From positions 13,394,615 to 13,458,614 of the forward strand of contig NW_022097993.1 in assembly GCF_002288925.2 (NCBI RefSeq): DNA of 64,000 nt. The letters are read 5' to 3'. Below are positions 1 through 12,082 of this stretch, one piece after another; position 1 is the stretch's first letter; every line of letters begins with the position of its first letter. The stretch is from Delphinapterus leucas. Taxonomy: Eukaryota; Chordata; Mammalia; Artiodactyla; Monodontidae. The notes below the pieces were generated by a model. It made no database searches. It saw only the letters and a list, made by a program, of their open reading frames with translations, and was not told where the DNA came from. The translations under genes were made by a program, and so were the position numbers.

Positions 1-1220
1 GAATAGGACTGTGGAAAAGATAAACTATGATACTCATATCTGTCATCTTAATGAACATGTGTCTAGCTTCATTTCTCATTGTCATGAGGGAAAACACATA
101 AGAGTTTCCTTGGCTTTTGAATTTCTCAAGGAGATTTTACATAATCTTGGGTACATATTAATTATTCAATAGATTCATGTTGATTTTTTTTTTCATGATC
201 CACAGGGAGCAGATGCAGCAAGTCTTTAATTGAAACTGATTCTTTTAGAGCACATATAGATTCAGCTGTAGTCAGTTTCTGTACAAAGATTCCCATGGAA
301 ACTCACAAAAAGGGAGGCAAAAGGAGAAACAAAGATATTAAATCATTTTAGGCTCACCAAATGATATCCATTTGAATGCCTTACTTTCTTGTTCTTTTAC
401 ATGAACTAGATACTTAGCTGTTTTCTTAAGTTTTGATTAATATTATATTTCCAAAGTTAAATCATCATAAATGCATTTGTTGTGGCAGTTCTAAAATATA
501 AGGAGGAGACATAAAGAAATGCAGTGCAGAGACTGATGAATTCATAGACTCCTCCGCTGGAGTCCTGCTTTCCACAGAAATAATTATTTTCCTTTATTAT
601 TTGGTGCTGGCAACTGGATAGAGAGAAGTTGCTTCTTCTTAGGCTGCTTTCTGGGGTGAAGGAAACTACTTCTTAGCTTGTGTAGAGGACAAAGAGATGT
701 ACCTTCCAGATTTCCCTTCAAGAAAGGATACACCGGCTTCTACGAGTGTGGTTACCCAACGGCCTCCAACTCTTAGCATCCTCGCGGTCAGCCTCAGCTT
801 TCAAGCTGAGGTAACCCTCTTCTTGGAGTGGCTGCCAGTCAGTGATTGAAAAAGTAGTGGTCCAAGGGCCCACCTTGTACCCAAGATGGCACTCTTGCAA
901 CAGGCAAGCCTTGCTCTGAAGCTTCCTCTTGGGCTAATAGGGCCTTTGTCAGATCTAGCCATTCCTTCCTCTTTCCTTCATTGGTGTTACTTCCCATTAA
1001 CAAGAATTGTACACCCAACTCTGACCCAGGGTCTGCTTCCTGGAGAGCTCGAACTGCAGTCCTTGTGTTGTCTGCCCTGGACCCATAGTAGCTGTCCCAT
1101 GATGTCTATCTGTAAATCACCTAGGAAAGGAACAACCACAACAGAAACAGCACATCTTCCTCCATCTGCCTCCCACCCTCTTCCCTACCTTCTTCCTTTC
1201 CCCATTCCTCCCTTTCTTTC
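1..1220. other. Unlabelled region, no gene seen
   Basis: No coding region or recognised young repeat is visible. The part from about 880 to 1075, which ends in a 'ggtctgcttcctggaga' stretch, resembles the 3' part of old mammalian LTR-type repeats, but I cannot name the family. The open frame at 886-1299 shows no domain and is low-complexity (Pro, Leu, Ser) at its end, so I do not call it a gene. Confidence 0.4.
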
Positions 1221-1224
1221 TTCT

Positions 1225-1330
1225 TATTTCCTTCAAAAAATATTTACCAGGCACTCAGGCCCAAGATATACAATGGTAAAGAAGAGCTATAATATATAAT
1301 GTCTACTCTCACAGGTGTCTACTCACTAGT
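1225..1330 (+). repeat. L2-like LINE 3' fragment
   Basis: The stretch around 'aaatatttaccaggcactc' followed by 'atacaatggtaaa' follows the conserved 3' segment of ancient L2 LINEs (an aaatatttattgagcacc-like core, then gatacaatggtgaacaa). It is short and diverged. The call rests on this motif order only. Confidence 0.4.
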
Positions 1331-2025
1331 AAGACTTGATTTTAAATATTTTGGGTCAGAACACCTTTGGAAAATTTGGAAAAAAATATAGACATGATCT
1401 CCTTTAAAGAAATATATACACAGTCAAAAATTTTGCATTTCAGGTTGTTATTTACCAAAGAAAGTGGACTTTGTATATACCAAAGACCTATAAGGATCAA
1501 CTTCTGTTATTTTAGAGGACAATCAGAATTACCTTCTTAAAGATGTCTATTTACCTAAGTCTTGATTTGCTAAGTTAGAAGAATCTGGAAATCTGGAGGA
1601 AATAAATGTTTTAGGTAAACCTTATGGATGTGGGAATCATTAGTATAGGTCACATAATCAAGACACCCACTGTTACTTAGACATGGCATGTTGTCAATGT
1701 AGGTCCAGTCTGTGCAGTTTAAAGAAAAAAGTACTGTATGAAACATAAACATCTAAGCTAATGAAATATTTTCTCTTGTAGATATGTATGCATACAGCAA
1801 AAGAACAATATTTCAGTCTACTATATTGCACAAATATTCCAGAAAACAAATTAACTTTTTCTAGAAATACATTTGTTCATTCAATTATGGACTTTAAGTA
1901 AAATAGAACTTTGTAGAATTAAAGCAGCCACAGCTGACTTTTATTTTTTTAGAGGGAGAAGCTGGGTAGAAAAAATTGGTTGGATGTTTTAAGTGTTTGT
2001 TGATTTCCCTAAAAATTAAAGTAGG

Positions 2026-2055
2026 TCACACACACACACTCACACACACACTCAC
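2026..2055. repeat. (CA)n microsatellite
   Basis: Direct reading shows CA dinucleotides interrupted twice by CT. It is a simple sequence repeat. Confidence 0.9.
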
Positions 2056-2300
2056 AAGTATACAAGGCATCAGGCTGTCTCTTTCATAAGAAATTTCAAG
2101 TATTGGGACAGTAGTTATGTACTGAGAAGACAAACTGGGCTTGTTGCTAGTAGCAATAAAAGAGCAACTATATAAGCAAACCCACTTTCCAGCAGCAGCT
2201 GAAATATTTCTTTGAGAATGATTGGACATGGCACTTGGCAAACTACATTATAATTAAGTGTATTTTCCACAAAATAAAAACAATTCCCCAAGGTTCCTTG

Positions 2301-2338
2301 TGAATGTGTGTGGTTGTGTGTGTGCGTGTGTGTGTGTA
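2301..2338. repeat. (GT)n microsatellite
   Basis: Direct reading shows TG/GT repeats with a few interruptions. The tract is complementary to the CA tract about 245 bases upstream. Confidence 0.85.
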
Positions 2339-3319
2339 AACTCAGTCTGATTATCAGAAACATCCACTTTGTGGGACTGTTTTTTTAATCAATAATTGAG
2401 GACTAAGGGATGCAGGTACTGCCCAGCCAAGAGAGCTGAGGAAATTTAGAAGACCTGAACAAAAGGAAGTGGTGATTTTTTTTTGTTTTCAGGAGATAGC
2501 TATATTTGGGTGACAGCCTCCTTCCTTCTGAAGACATAGAATTTGAATTTCAGTCCTTAAGTGATTTCACAATTTTGATACTTTTAACTTGCAAAAATGA
2601 TGTTTTCTTGTTTGTTGCAATATGTATAAAGCCTGGAACATTGAACTAGACATAAAGAGTGGAAGACATTCCACAGGTCAGTGTCATCAACAAAAATCTC
2701 TATTCAAAGAGGAACAGGTGAAGTATTGTCAACAAAGAGATATATAGTACATAATATAAAATATAAGACTTAGAAACCATTTATTTAAAAATTAATTTTA
2801 TTAACACTAAACTTTTAAAATATACAATTTTAGAAATCATATAAATATACACATTTTAAAATATTTTCACTGCACCCGTTGTGTTGAAGTTGAGGTAGTC
2901 TCCTCCCCATTAACCTCAAAAAGTCATTGATCATAGTTCCTTTCCTCTATGAAGATCTCTTCACAAACACTCCTTACATATGAAGCCTAAATTAATAATT
3001 ACTTACTACAGGCCAGACACTGTGGTTGGGAGATATAACAGGGAAAGATATTAGTTTAGAAGTACATATTTTTGCATATTTCAAAGCCATAAGTTAAGGC
3101 ACTAAGGCCAGATGGAAATATTAGCATGAAGGTTGGAAAGGAATCTTTGGGTAGCAACAAAACTTTTCCCAGTGAATTTGAAAGTTGGTCTCTAGGCATG
3201 TGATGACTCTGTATGCATTCATGCAGGGGGAAGAAAAATACATTAAACTTTAATGAAGACAGTTTGTATGAAGGCACCCTGCTTACTCCAAGAAAAGGTG
3301 ACAAAGACCTTTTTCATTA

Positions 3320-3600
3320 ATTTTAAATTATTTTTTAAATTGAAGTATAGTTGACTTACAATGTCATGTTAGTCTCAGGGTACAGCTAAGTGACTCAGAT
3401 ATCTATCTATCTATCTATACACATACATCCATAAAACTGAATATATGTATATATTTTTATATATTCTCTTCTGTGATATGTTATTAAAAGATACTGAGTA
3501 GAGTTCCCTGTGCTATGCAGCAAGTCCTTGTTGGTTATCTATTTTATATATAGTAGTGTGTATATGTTAACCCAACCTCCTAATTTTGTCTCTGTTTCAA
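3320..3600 (-). mobile_element. L1 3' UTR fragment
   Basis: Read on the plus strand, the segment starts with a T-rich tract, then 'gaagtatagttgacttacaa', and later 'gttccctgtgctatgcagcaagtcc' and 'ttatctattttatatatagtagtg'. This is the reverse complement of the 3' end of artiodactyl/cetacean LINE-1 elements. It is 5'-truncated and diverged. An ATCT tetranucleotide run at about 3400-3418 has grown inside it. Confidence 0.75.
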
Positions 3601-3649
3601 GACAAAAACCTTCTTGAAGAAGCCTAGCACCAATTAATTTGCCTAAGGC

Positions 3650-3880
3650 AGTATACAGTTTAGTGGTTAAACAAGCTTTGATGTCAGATTGGCTGAATTT
3701 GAATCTCTGACACATATCTGTGTGAGCTTGAGCAATTTATTCAACCTTTTGTTCTCTAGTTACTCCATTTGTACAAGTGGGAAAAAATAGTAATGCTACA
3801 TCATGGTGTTATTTTGAACATTAAATGAGTTAATACATGGGAAGTACTGTGACACAGTCAGCATGCAATGTATTTTAATG
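3650..3880 (+). repeat. MIR SINE
   Basis: The order of motifs matches the ancient tRNA-derived MIR: 'cagtatacagtttagtggttaa', then 'gatgtcagattggctg', a 'gtgtgagcttgagcaa' core, 'ctccatttgtacaa', and 'attaaatgagttaatacatg'. The copy is nearly full length and strongly diverged, as expected for a repeat from early mammalian evolution. Confidence 0.8.
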
Positions 3881-4960
3881 TAAAAAGGGATCTTTTGAGG
3901 AAATTCTGATTCCTTCAGTCCTCTGTCTGCAAAGGGCATATTGTATGCCTGCAAAGAGTTTGTTGCTCTGTCTTTACAGAAGAAAGTTAGCTTGAATAAG
4001 AATAAGACTTAGGAAAGTGTACACAGAGAAATGGTTCTTATTTTAAAGATGGAAATTAGTACAGGACTGTCCAACTTTGAGCTACAAAGAAACACATGAT
4101 AGTGTGATTCAGTCAAGAAACAGGGCCACTGACTGAATACTCAGCTGGGCACAGGAAAGATCAAGGGACGAAGAGAATGTCAGGGGCACAAGATGTGAGA
4201 GGCACTTGTGGATAAGCTACAAACTCTTAAAGAAGGTTGAGGCATGACAGATTATTCTGTGGAGGCACTGAAAAATACATAGATTTGTTCCTAAGAGAGA
4301 GCGTTATGAAGAGCAATAAAATGAATAATAAATTTTATAGGTCATGCTTAGTAATTTTTTTAACTGTACACCAGAATTGCCTACTTTATTTCAGATACAA
4401 ATTTCTTTATTGGAACCGGTTAGTCCTATTCGAAAACCTTAGGCTACAAAAGGAAGAAATATGTTAATTATTCTTGATGAGGGGAGAGTGAGAAAACTCA
4501 TTAAGCCATTAATTAAAAATAATTTTAACCTCAGTTGAATTATCATATTGCGTGACTTCTTTTTCCTATAGGCTCAACCCTCTATTTTTTGCAAGAAAGT
4601 AAAGAACAGTTCCTCTGTTGTTCAGCGGAAAGATCTTCCCGTCAAGCCCTCATGCTTTTCCATCTAGAAAATTACAAGGTTATGGAACACAGGCGAGATT
4701 CTTGATATACAGTAATATTTGGAATAAACGAAATTGCCTGCACATTTACTGCATTTAAAAGAACTCTTAGGCTGTGGCACAGAAAAGGTGGGTGAGTCTG
4801 GATTATCTACCATTCTATAGGTTTCTTAGGTGCTGTGATTCAAGGCACAGAGCAAAACCCTTTAACCTTTGCCCTTAATGACATATAAACCCCTTCCCAA
4901 GCCTAACAAGGACTCTAATTCTACCCCCAATATGAATGGATAGGTCCACCACTTGAATCA
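3881..4960. other. Unlabelled region, no gene seen
   Basis: AT-rich sequence without recognisable coding frames or named repeats. The 76-codon frame at 4237-4467 has no recognisable domain. Confidence 0.45.
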
Positions 4961-4969
4961 TTCTCTGAT

Positions 4970-5205
4970 ATTTACAGCACACAGCACAGTGGAAACAAAA
5001 TGTCATTTGGAACTCTAAAGGCTTTAGATGGAATTCTGGCATAAAGTTATGTGAATGTGAGCAATTAACCTCTTGGAGGTTTAATTGCTTCATCGCTAAA
5101 ATATGAATAGTACTTATCTTGCAGAGTTGTTGAGAGGATCAAACAAGATTATGTTTTAAAGTGCCTGGTACATAGTATTTATACAAAAATTGATAGCTGC
5201 TATTT
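4970..5205 (+). repeat. MIR SINE
   Basis: It shows the MIR core and 3' part: 'gttatgtgaatgtgagcaa', 'cttcatcgctaaaatatgaatagtac', 'gagttgttgagaggatcaaa' and 'agtgcctggtacatagta'. It is diverged and the 5' promoter part is weak. Confidence 0.75.
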
Positions 5206-7240
5206 ATAAGATAGGTTTATTTTTCAGCTTTATTATCCTAGGCACAGCTAGCTTATATCTAGGAAGAGCAAATGGAGAGGTGTGTTTCTTAGGGGTGAAG
5301 GATGTAGCAATGAGAAAGTTCACACTAGTGAATGGCTCATCAGTCAGACCCCAGACAAGGGGCTTCCTGAGAGCATGTGGAACTTCATTTATTTATTTAT
5401 TTATTAACATCTTTATTAGAGTATAACTGCTTTACAATGGTGTGTTAGTTTCTGCTTTATAACAAAGTGAATCAACTATACATATAAATATATCCCCATA
5501 TCTCCTCCCTTTTGCATCTCCCTCCCGCCCTCCCTAACCCACCTCTCTAGGTGGTCACATAGCACCGAGCTGATCTCCCTGTGCTGTATTGTTGCTTCCC
5601 ACTAGCTATCCATTTTACATTTGGTAGTGTATATATGTCCATGCTACTCTCTCATTTCGTCCCAGGTGATCCTTCCTCCACCCCGTGTCCTGAAGTCGAT
5701 TCTCTACATCTGCATCATTATTCCTGCCCATTCCCTAGGTTCTTCAGAACCTTTTTTTTTTTTAGATTCCATATATATGTGTTAGCATGCAGTACTTGTT
5801 TTTCTCTTTCTGACTTACTTCACTCTGTATGATAGACTCTAAGTCCATCCACCTCACTACAAATAACTCAACTTCATTTCTTTATACAGCTGAGTAATAT
5901 TCCATTGTATATATGTGCCACATCTTCTTTATCCATTGATCTGTCGATCAAGGTTGCTTCCATATCCTGGCTATGGTAAGTAGAGCTGCAATGAACATTG
6001 TGGTACATGACTCTTTTGGAATTATGGTTTTCTCAGGGTATATGCCCCGTAGTGGGATTGCTGGGTCATATGATAGTTCTATTTTTAGTTTTTTAAGGAA
6101 CCTCCATACTGTTCTCCATAGTGGCAGTATCAATTTACATTCCCACCAACAGTGCAAAAGGGTTCCCTTTTCTCCACACCCTCTCCAGCATTTATTGTTT
6201 GTAGAATTTTTGATGATGGCCATTCGAACTGGTGTGAGATGATACCTCATTGTAGTTTTGATTTGCATTTCTCTAATGATTAGTGATGTTGAGCATCCTT
6301 TCATGTCTTTGTTGGCAATCTGTATATCTTACTTAGAGAAATGTCTGTACAGGTCTTCTGCCCATTTTTGAAATGGGTTGTTTGTTTTTTTGATATTGAG
6401 CTGCCTGAGCTGCTTGTAAATTTTGGAGATTAATCCTTTGTCAGTTGCTTTATTTGTAAATATATTCTCCCATTCTGAAGGTTGCCTTTTCATCTTGTTT
6501 ATGTTTTCCTTTGCTGTGCAAAAGCTTTAAGTTTCATTATGTCCCATTTATTTATTTTTGTTTTTATTTCCATTTCTCTAGGAGGTGGGTCAGAAAGGAT
6601 CTTGCTGTGATTTATGCCATAGAACGTTCTGCCTAAGTTTTCCTCTAAGAATTTTATAGTGTCTGGCTTTACATTTAGGTCTTTAATCCACTTTGAGTTT
6701 ATTTTTGTGTGTGGTGTTAGGGAGTGTTCTAATTTCATTTTTTTACATGTAGTTGTCTAGTTTTCCCAACACAGCTTATGGAGTAGGCTGTCTTCTCCCC
6801 ATTGTATATTATTGCCTCCTTTATCAAAAATAAGTTGACCATATGTGCATGGGTTTATCTCTGGGCTTTCTATCCTGTTCCATTGATCTATATTTCTGTT
6901 TTTCTGCCAGAACCATACTGTCTTGATTACTGTAGCTTTGTAGTATAGTCTGAAGTCAGGGAGCCTGATTCCCCCAGCTCCGTTTTTCTTTCTCAAGATC
7001 GCTTTGGCTATTCAGGGTCTTTTGTGTTTACACACATATTGTGAATTTTTTTGTTCTAGTTTTGTGAAAAATGCCATTGGTAGTTTGATAGGGATTGCAT
7101 TGAATCTGCAGATTGCTTTGGGTAGTGTAGACATTTTCACAATGTTGATTCTTCCAATCCAAGAACATGGTATATCTCTCCATCTGTTTGTATCATCTTT
7201 AATTTCTTTCCAGTGTCTTATAGTTTTCTGCATACAGGTC

Positions 7241-7252
7241 TTTTGTCTCTTT
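7241..7252. repeat. Target-site duplication, left copy, of inner L1
   Basis: ttttgtctcttt here is repeated exactly at 7993-8004 on the other side of the inner L1. Removing the insert and one copy restores the continuity of the outer L1-A ORF2 sequence. Confidence 0.88.
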
Positions 7253-7992
7253 TTATTTTAACATCTTTATTAGAGTATAATTGCTTTACAATGGTGTGTT
7301 AGTTTCTGCTTTATAACAAAGTGAATCAGCTATACATATACATATATCCCCATATCTCTTCCCTCTTATGTCTCCCTCCCTCCCACCCTCCCTATCCCAC
7401 CCCTGTAAGTGGTCACAAAGCACCAAGCTGATCTCTGTGTTATACGGCTTCTTCCCACAAGGTATCTGTTTTACATTTGGTAGTGTATATATATGTACAT
7501 GCCACTCTCTCACTTTGTCCCAGCTTACCCTTCTCCCTCCCCGTGTCCTCAAGTCCTCAAGTAGGTCTGCACCTTTATTCCTGTCCTGCCCCTAGGTTCT
7601 TCAGAAAATTTTTCTTTTTCTAGATTCCATATATATGTGTTAGTGCAGGGTATTTGTTTTTCTCTTTCTGACTTACTTCACTCTGTATGACAGATTCTAG
7701 GTCCATCCACCTCACTACAAATAACTCAACAGTGCTGGACACCCTATGCCAAACAACTAACAAGACAGGAACACAACCCCACCCATTAGCAGAGAGGTCT
7801 CCTAAAATCATAATGAGGTCACAGACACCCCAAAACACATGACCGGCTGTGGACTTGCCCACCAGAAAGGCAAGATCCAGCCTCATCCCCAGAAAACAAA
7901 CACCAGTCCCCACCACCAGGAAGCCTACACAACTCACTTAACCAACCTTAGCCACTGGAGGCAGACAACAAAAACAACGGGAACTCCAAACA
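7253..7992 (-). mobile_element. Inner LINE-1 with 5' inversion (twin-priming structure)
   Basis: Positions 7253-7729 are an L1 3' end on the minus strand (3' UTR plus the last codons of ORF2). From 7730 to 7992 the sequence switches to the plus strand and matches the L1 leader just before ORF1 (compare 31034-31318 in L1-C). Exact 12-base duplications flank the whole unit, so both halves came in as one insertion. This head-to-head arrangement is the known result of twin priming. About 4.9 kb of L1 RNA between the two parts is absent. The frame spanning the junction (7620-7937) is a chimera and not a gene. Confidence 0.88.
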
Positions 7993-8004
7993 TTTTGTCT
8001 CTTT
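7993..8004. repeat. Target-site duplication, right copy, of inner L1
   Basis: Exact copy of the 12 bases at 7241-7252. It directly abuts the inverted 5' segment of the inner L1. Confidence 0.88.
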
Positions 8005-10257
8005 AGGTAGGTTTACTCCTAGGTATTTTATTCTTTATGTTGCAATGGTAAATGGGCATGTTTCTTAAATTTCTCTTTCAGGTTTTTCATCATTAGTGCA
8101 TAGGAATGCAAATGATTTCTGTACATTAATTTTGCATCCTGCTACTTTACCAAATTCATTGATTAGCTCTAGTAGTTTTCTGGTAGCATTTTTAGGATTA
8201 TCAATGTATAGTATCATGTCATCTGCAAACAGTGACAGATTTACAACTTCTTTTCCAATTTGGATTCCTTTTATTTCTTTTTCTTCTCTGATTGCTGTGG
8301 TTAAAACTTCCAAAAGTATGTTAAATAATAGTGGTGGGAGTGGACAACCCTGTGTTGTTCCTGATCTTAGAGGAAATGTTTTCAGTTTTTCACCATGGAG
8401 AACAATGTTGGTTGTGGGTTTGTCATATATGGCCTTTATTATGTTGAGGTAAGTTCCCTCTATGCCTACTTTCTGGAAGGTTTTTATCATAAATAGGTGT
8501 TGAATTTTGCTGAAAGCTTTTTCTGCATCTACTGAGATGAACATATGGTTTTTATCCTTCAATTTGTTAATATGGCATATCACACTGATTAATTTGCATG
8601 TATTGAAGAATCCTTGCATTCCTGGGATAAACCCCACTTGATCATGGTGTATGATCCTTTTAATGTGCTGTTGGATTCTGTTTGCTAGTATTTTGTTGAG
8701 GATTTTTGCATCTATGTTCATCAGTGCTATTGGCCTGTAGTTTCCTTTCTTTGTGACATCTTTGTCTGGTTTTGGTATCAGTGTGATGGTGACCTCATAG
8801 AATGAGTTTGGGAATGTTCTGCCCTCTGCTATTCTTGGAAGAGTTTGAGAAGGATAGTTGTTAGCTGTTCTCTAAGTGTTTGATAGAATTCGCCTGTGAA
8901 GTCATCTGGTCCTGGGCTTTCGTTTGTTAGAAGATTTTAAATCACAGTTTCAATTTCAGTGCTTGTGATTGGTCTGTTTATATTTTCTATTTCTTCCTGA
9001 TTCAGTCACAGAAGGTTGTGCTTTTCTAAGAATTTGTCCGTTTCTTCCAGGTTGTCCATTTTATTGGCATAGAGTTGCTTGTAGTTATCTCTCATGATCT
9101 TTTGTATTTCTGCAGTGTCAGTTGTTACTTCTCCTTTTTCATTTCTAATTCTATTGATTTCAGTCTTCTCCCTTTTTTTCTTGATCAGTCTGGCTAATGG
9201 TTTATCAATTATTTTTTATCTTCTCATAAAAACAGCTTTTCGTTTTATTGATCTTTGCTATCCTTTCCTTCATTCTATTTTCATTTATTTCTGGTCTGAT
9301 CTTTATGATTTCTTTCCTTCTGCTGACTTTGAGTTATTTTTGTTCTTGTATCTCTAATTGCTTTTGGTGTAAGGTTAGGTTGTTTATTTGAGATGTTTCT
9401 TGTTTCTTGATTGTATTGCTATAAACTTCCCTCTTAGAACTGCTTTTGCTGCATCCCATAAGTATTGGGTCATCGTGTTTTCATTGTCATTTCTGTCTAG
9501 GTATTTTTTGATTTCCTCTTTGTTTTCTTCAGCTTTCTCTTGGTTATTTAGTAGCTTATTGTTGAGCCTCCATTTGTTTGTATTTCTTACAGTTTTTTCC
9601 CTGTAATTGATATGTAGTCTCATAGCGTTGTTGTTGGAAAGGATACTTGATACGATACCAATTTTCTTAAATTTACCAAGGCTTGATTTGTGACCCAAGA
9701 TATGATCTATCCTGGAGAATGTTCCATGAGCACTTGAGAAGAAAGTGTATTCTGTTGTGTTTAGATAGTATGTGCTATAAATACCAATTAAGTCCCTCTT
9801 TTTTAATGTATCATTTAAAGCTTGTGTTTCCTTATTTATTTTCATTTTGGAAGATCTGTCCTTTGGTTAAAGTGGGGTGTTAAAGCCCCCATCTATGATT
9901 GTGTCACTGTCAATTTCCCCTTTTATGGTTGTTGGCATTTGTCTTACGCATTGAGGTGCTCCTCTGTTGGGTGCATAAATATTTACAATTATTATATCTT
10001 CTTCTTGGATTGATTCCTTGATCATTTTGTAGTGTCCTTCTTTCTCTCTTGTAATAGTCTTTATTTTAAAGACTATTTTGTCTGATATGAGAATTGCTAC
10101 TCCAATTTTCTTTTGATTTCCTTTTGCATAGAGTATCTTTTTCCATCCCCTCACTTTCAGTCTGTATGTTTCCCTAGATCTGATGTGGGTCTCTTGTAGA
10201 CAGCATATATACACGTCTTGTTTGTATCCATTCAGCCAGTCTATATCTTTTGCCATT

Positions 10258-11809
10258 TGATATTACATGGAGCCAGGAGATCTCTGGTGGACCAATATCC
10301 TGAACTTGGCTCTCCTACATCAGAGGTACAGGCCTGACACCTGGCTGGAGCACCAAGACCCTGTCAGCCACATGGCTCACAGAAAAAGGAGAAAAAAAAG
10401 AAAGAGAATGAAAAAATATAATAAATTATTAAAATAAAAAATATAAAAATAAAAATATTGAAAGGTAATAAAAGAAAAGAAAGAAGAGAGCAACCAAAGT
10501 AAAAAACTAATCCACCAATAATAACAAGTGCTAAAAAACTATACTTAAAAAAAAATAACGGACAGATAGAAGCCTAGGATAATTGGTAAAAGCAAAGCTA
10601 TACAGACAAAATCACACAAAGTCCATCGCCTCAGTTTTGGGTTGATTCATTGTCTATTACGATATTCCACAGAATCAGGGTACATCATGTTGATTGTGGA
10701 GATTTAATTTGCTGCTCCTGAGGCTGCTGGGAGAGATTTCCCTTTCTCTTCTTTGGTCACACAGTTCCCGGTGTTCAGCTTTGGATTTGGCCCCGCCTCT
10801 GTGTGTATGTTGCCTGAGGGCGTGTGTTCCCACTCAAGCAGGATGAGGTTAAAGTAGCAGAGCCTATTAGAGGGCTCTGGCTCACTCAGGCTGGTGGGAG
10901 GGAGGTGTACGGATGCGGGGCGAGCCTGCGGCAGCAGAGGACAACATGACATTGCAGCAGCCTGTGGCACGTCATGCATCTTCCGCGGGTTTTCCCTGGA
11001 TTCTGGGACCCTGGCAGTGGTGGGCTGCACAGGTACTGGGAAGGGAGGTGTGGAGAGTGACCTGTGCTCGCACATAGGCTTCTTGGTGGCTCCAGCAACA
11101 GCCTTAGCATTCCATGCCTGTCTTTGGGGTCTGCACTGATAGCCACAGCTGTGCCTATCTCTGGAGCTCATTTAGGCAGTACTCTGAATCTGCTCTCCTC
11201 ACCCACCCTGAAACAATGATCTCTTGCCTCTTTGGCAGCTCCAGACTTTTTCCCAGACTCCTTCCCGGCTAGCCGTGGCACACTAGCCCCCTTCAGGCTG
11301 TGTTCACGCAGCCAACCCCAGTCCTCATCCTGGGATCTGACCTCCGAAGCCTGAGCCTCAGCTCTCAGCCCCCACCCACCCCGGCGGGTGAGCAGACAAG
11401 CCTCTCGGGCTGGTGAGGGCTGGTCAGCACCGATCCTCTGTGTGGGCATCTCTCTGCTTTGCCCTCTGCATCCCTGTTGCTGCGCTCTCCTCCATGGCTC
11501 CAAAGATTCCCTGCCGCCACCCACTGTCTCCTCCAGTGAAGGGGCTTCCTAGTGTGTGGAAACCTTTCCTCCTTCACAGCTCCCTCCCAGAGGTGCAGGT
11601 CCCATCCCTATTATTTTGTCTCTGTTTTTTCTTTTGCCCTACCCAGGTACATGGGGTGTTTCTTGCTTTTGGGGACATCTGAAGTCTTCTGCCAGAATTC
11701 AGTAGGTGTTCTGTAGGAGTTGTTCCACATGTAGAGGTATTTTTGATGCATTTGGGGGGAAGAAGGTGATCTGCAGGTCTTACTCCTCTGCCATCTTGAA
11801 GGTCTCTCA
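10258..11809 (-). promoter_or_regulatory. L1-A 5' UTR (internal promoter region)
   Basis: On the minus strand this begins gagaccttcaagatggcag and matches the 5' ends of L1-C and of the element at 63.9 kb. The first about 1.1 kb is GC-rich with scattered CpG (for example near 10915-10990 and 11260-11400). The last about 380 bases are T-rich on the sense strand. L1 5' UTRs hold a Pol II internal promoter. The caagatggc box at 11790-11798 (minus) has the sequence and position of the YY1 site of human L1. Present activity cannot be judged. Confidence 0.8.
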
Positions 11810-11823
11810 CATTTGGAACTTTA

Positions 11824-12082
11824 AATGTGGGGTGAGTATACCCACTCAAATCATTCACTCAAGAAATATTTATTAAGCATGAACCTTGTACCAGACAAAT
11901 GAGACACTTTGAAATGGTGGTAATATCGATAGATTGGTGGTCCCAGTGAAGTGAAAGGATTTGTGGAGTCAGATATAAAGGGAATAAATTGAAAGTATTG
12001 GAAGTGGGGACCAAAGCATCACTGGTTTGAGGTTGAAACTGTAGGGGACCTATAGTCAATGGAAGTAATAAGATCTAATGTA
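11824..12082. other. Unlabelled, with weak L2-like motif
   Basis: Near 11848-11895 the stretch 'cactcaagaaatatttatt' followed by 'gaaccttgtaccagaca' resembles an L2 3' fragment. Nothing else is recognised. Confidence 0.35.

Larger units (their letters stand above)
1331..3300. other. Unlabelled region with CA/GT microsatellites
   Basis: No gene or named interspersed repeat is supported. A (CA)n tract with CACT interruptions lies at 2026-2055 and a (GT)n tract at about 2301-2338. Small open frames overlapping these tracts encode runs of Val-Cys or Thr-His and are artefacts of the microsatellites. A weak L2-like motif occurs near 3000-3040. Confidence 0.5.
5762..10256 (-). pseudogene. L1-A ORF2 relic (endonuclease-reverse transcriptase)
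   Basis: ORF2 normally nicks target DNA and copies L1 RNA at the nick. From its N-terminal side the relic shows the endonuclease (QETH near 10180, NIYAPN near 9990, SRIDHILGH near 9710), the reverse transcriptase (LFADDM at about 8213-8236) and the C-terminal Cys region (CWRGCGEK near 6190). It ends in HIYGI and a stop at 5762-5764. The endonuclease 'GDFN' site, seen intact in L1-C, reads GGFN here (near 9875), so a catalytic Asp is lost. Frameshifts and stops break the frame in several places. A separate L1 insertion splits it between 7252 and 7993. Confidence 0.88.
5388..11809 (-). mobile_element. LINE-1 (L1-A), both ends present, ORF1 missing
   Basis: The element runs right to left. Its 5' UTR is at about 10260-11809, its ORF2 relic at 5762-10256 and its 3' UTR at 5388-5761, ending in a T-rich (poly-A complement) tract. 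Flanking copies catgtggaacttca (5374-5387) and catttggaacttta (11810-11823) match at 12 of 14 positions and look like the target-site duplication. ORF1 and the first codons of ORF2 are absent: the 5' UTR joins the endonuclease region directly near 10252-10257. A second L1 sits inside at 7253-7992. The open frames are broken, so the element is dead. Confidence 0.9.

Noticed and set aside
886..1299. 137-codon plus-strand open frame
   Set aside because: No domain, low-complexity end, and it overlaps a region resembling an old repeat. Length is within chance for this much DNA.
7620..7937. 105-codon minus-strand frame ending in an L1 ORF2-like C-terminus
   Set aside because: It is a chimera across the inversion junction at 7729/7730. 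The N-terminal part is antisense L1 leader.
8096..8452. 118-codon plus-strand frame
   Set aside because: It is antisense to the reverse transcriptase domain of L1-A ORF2.
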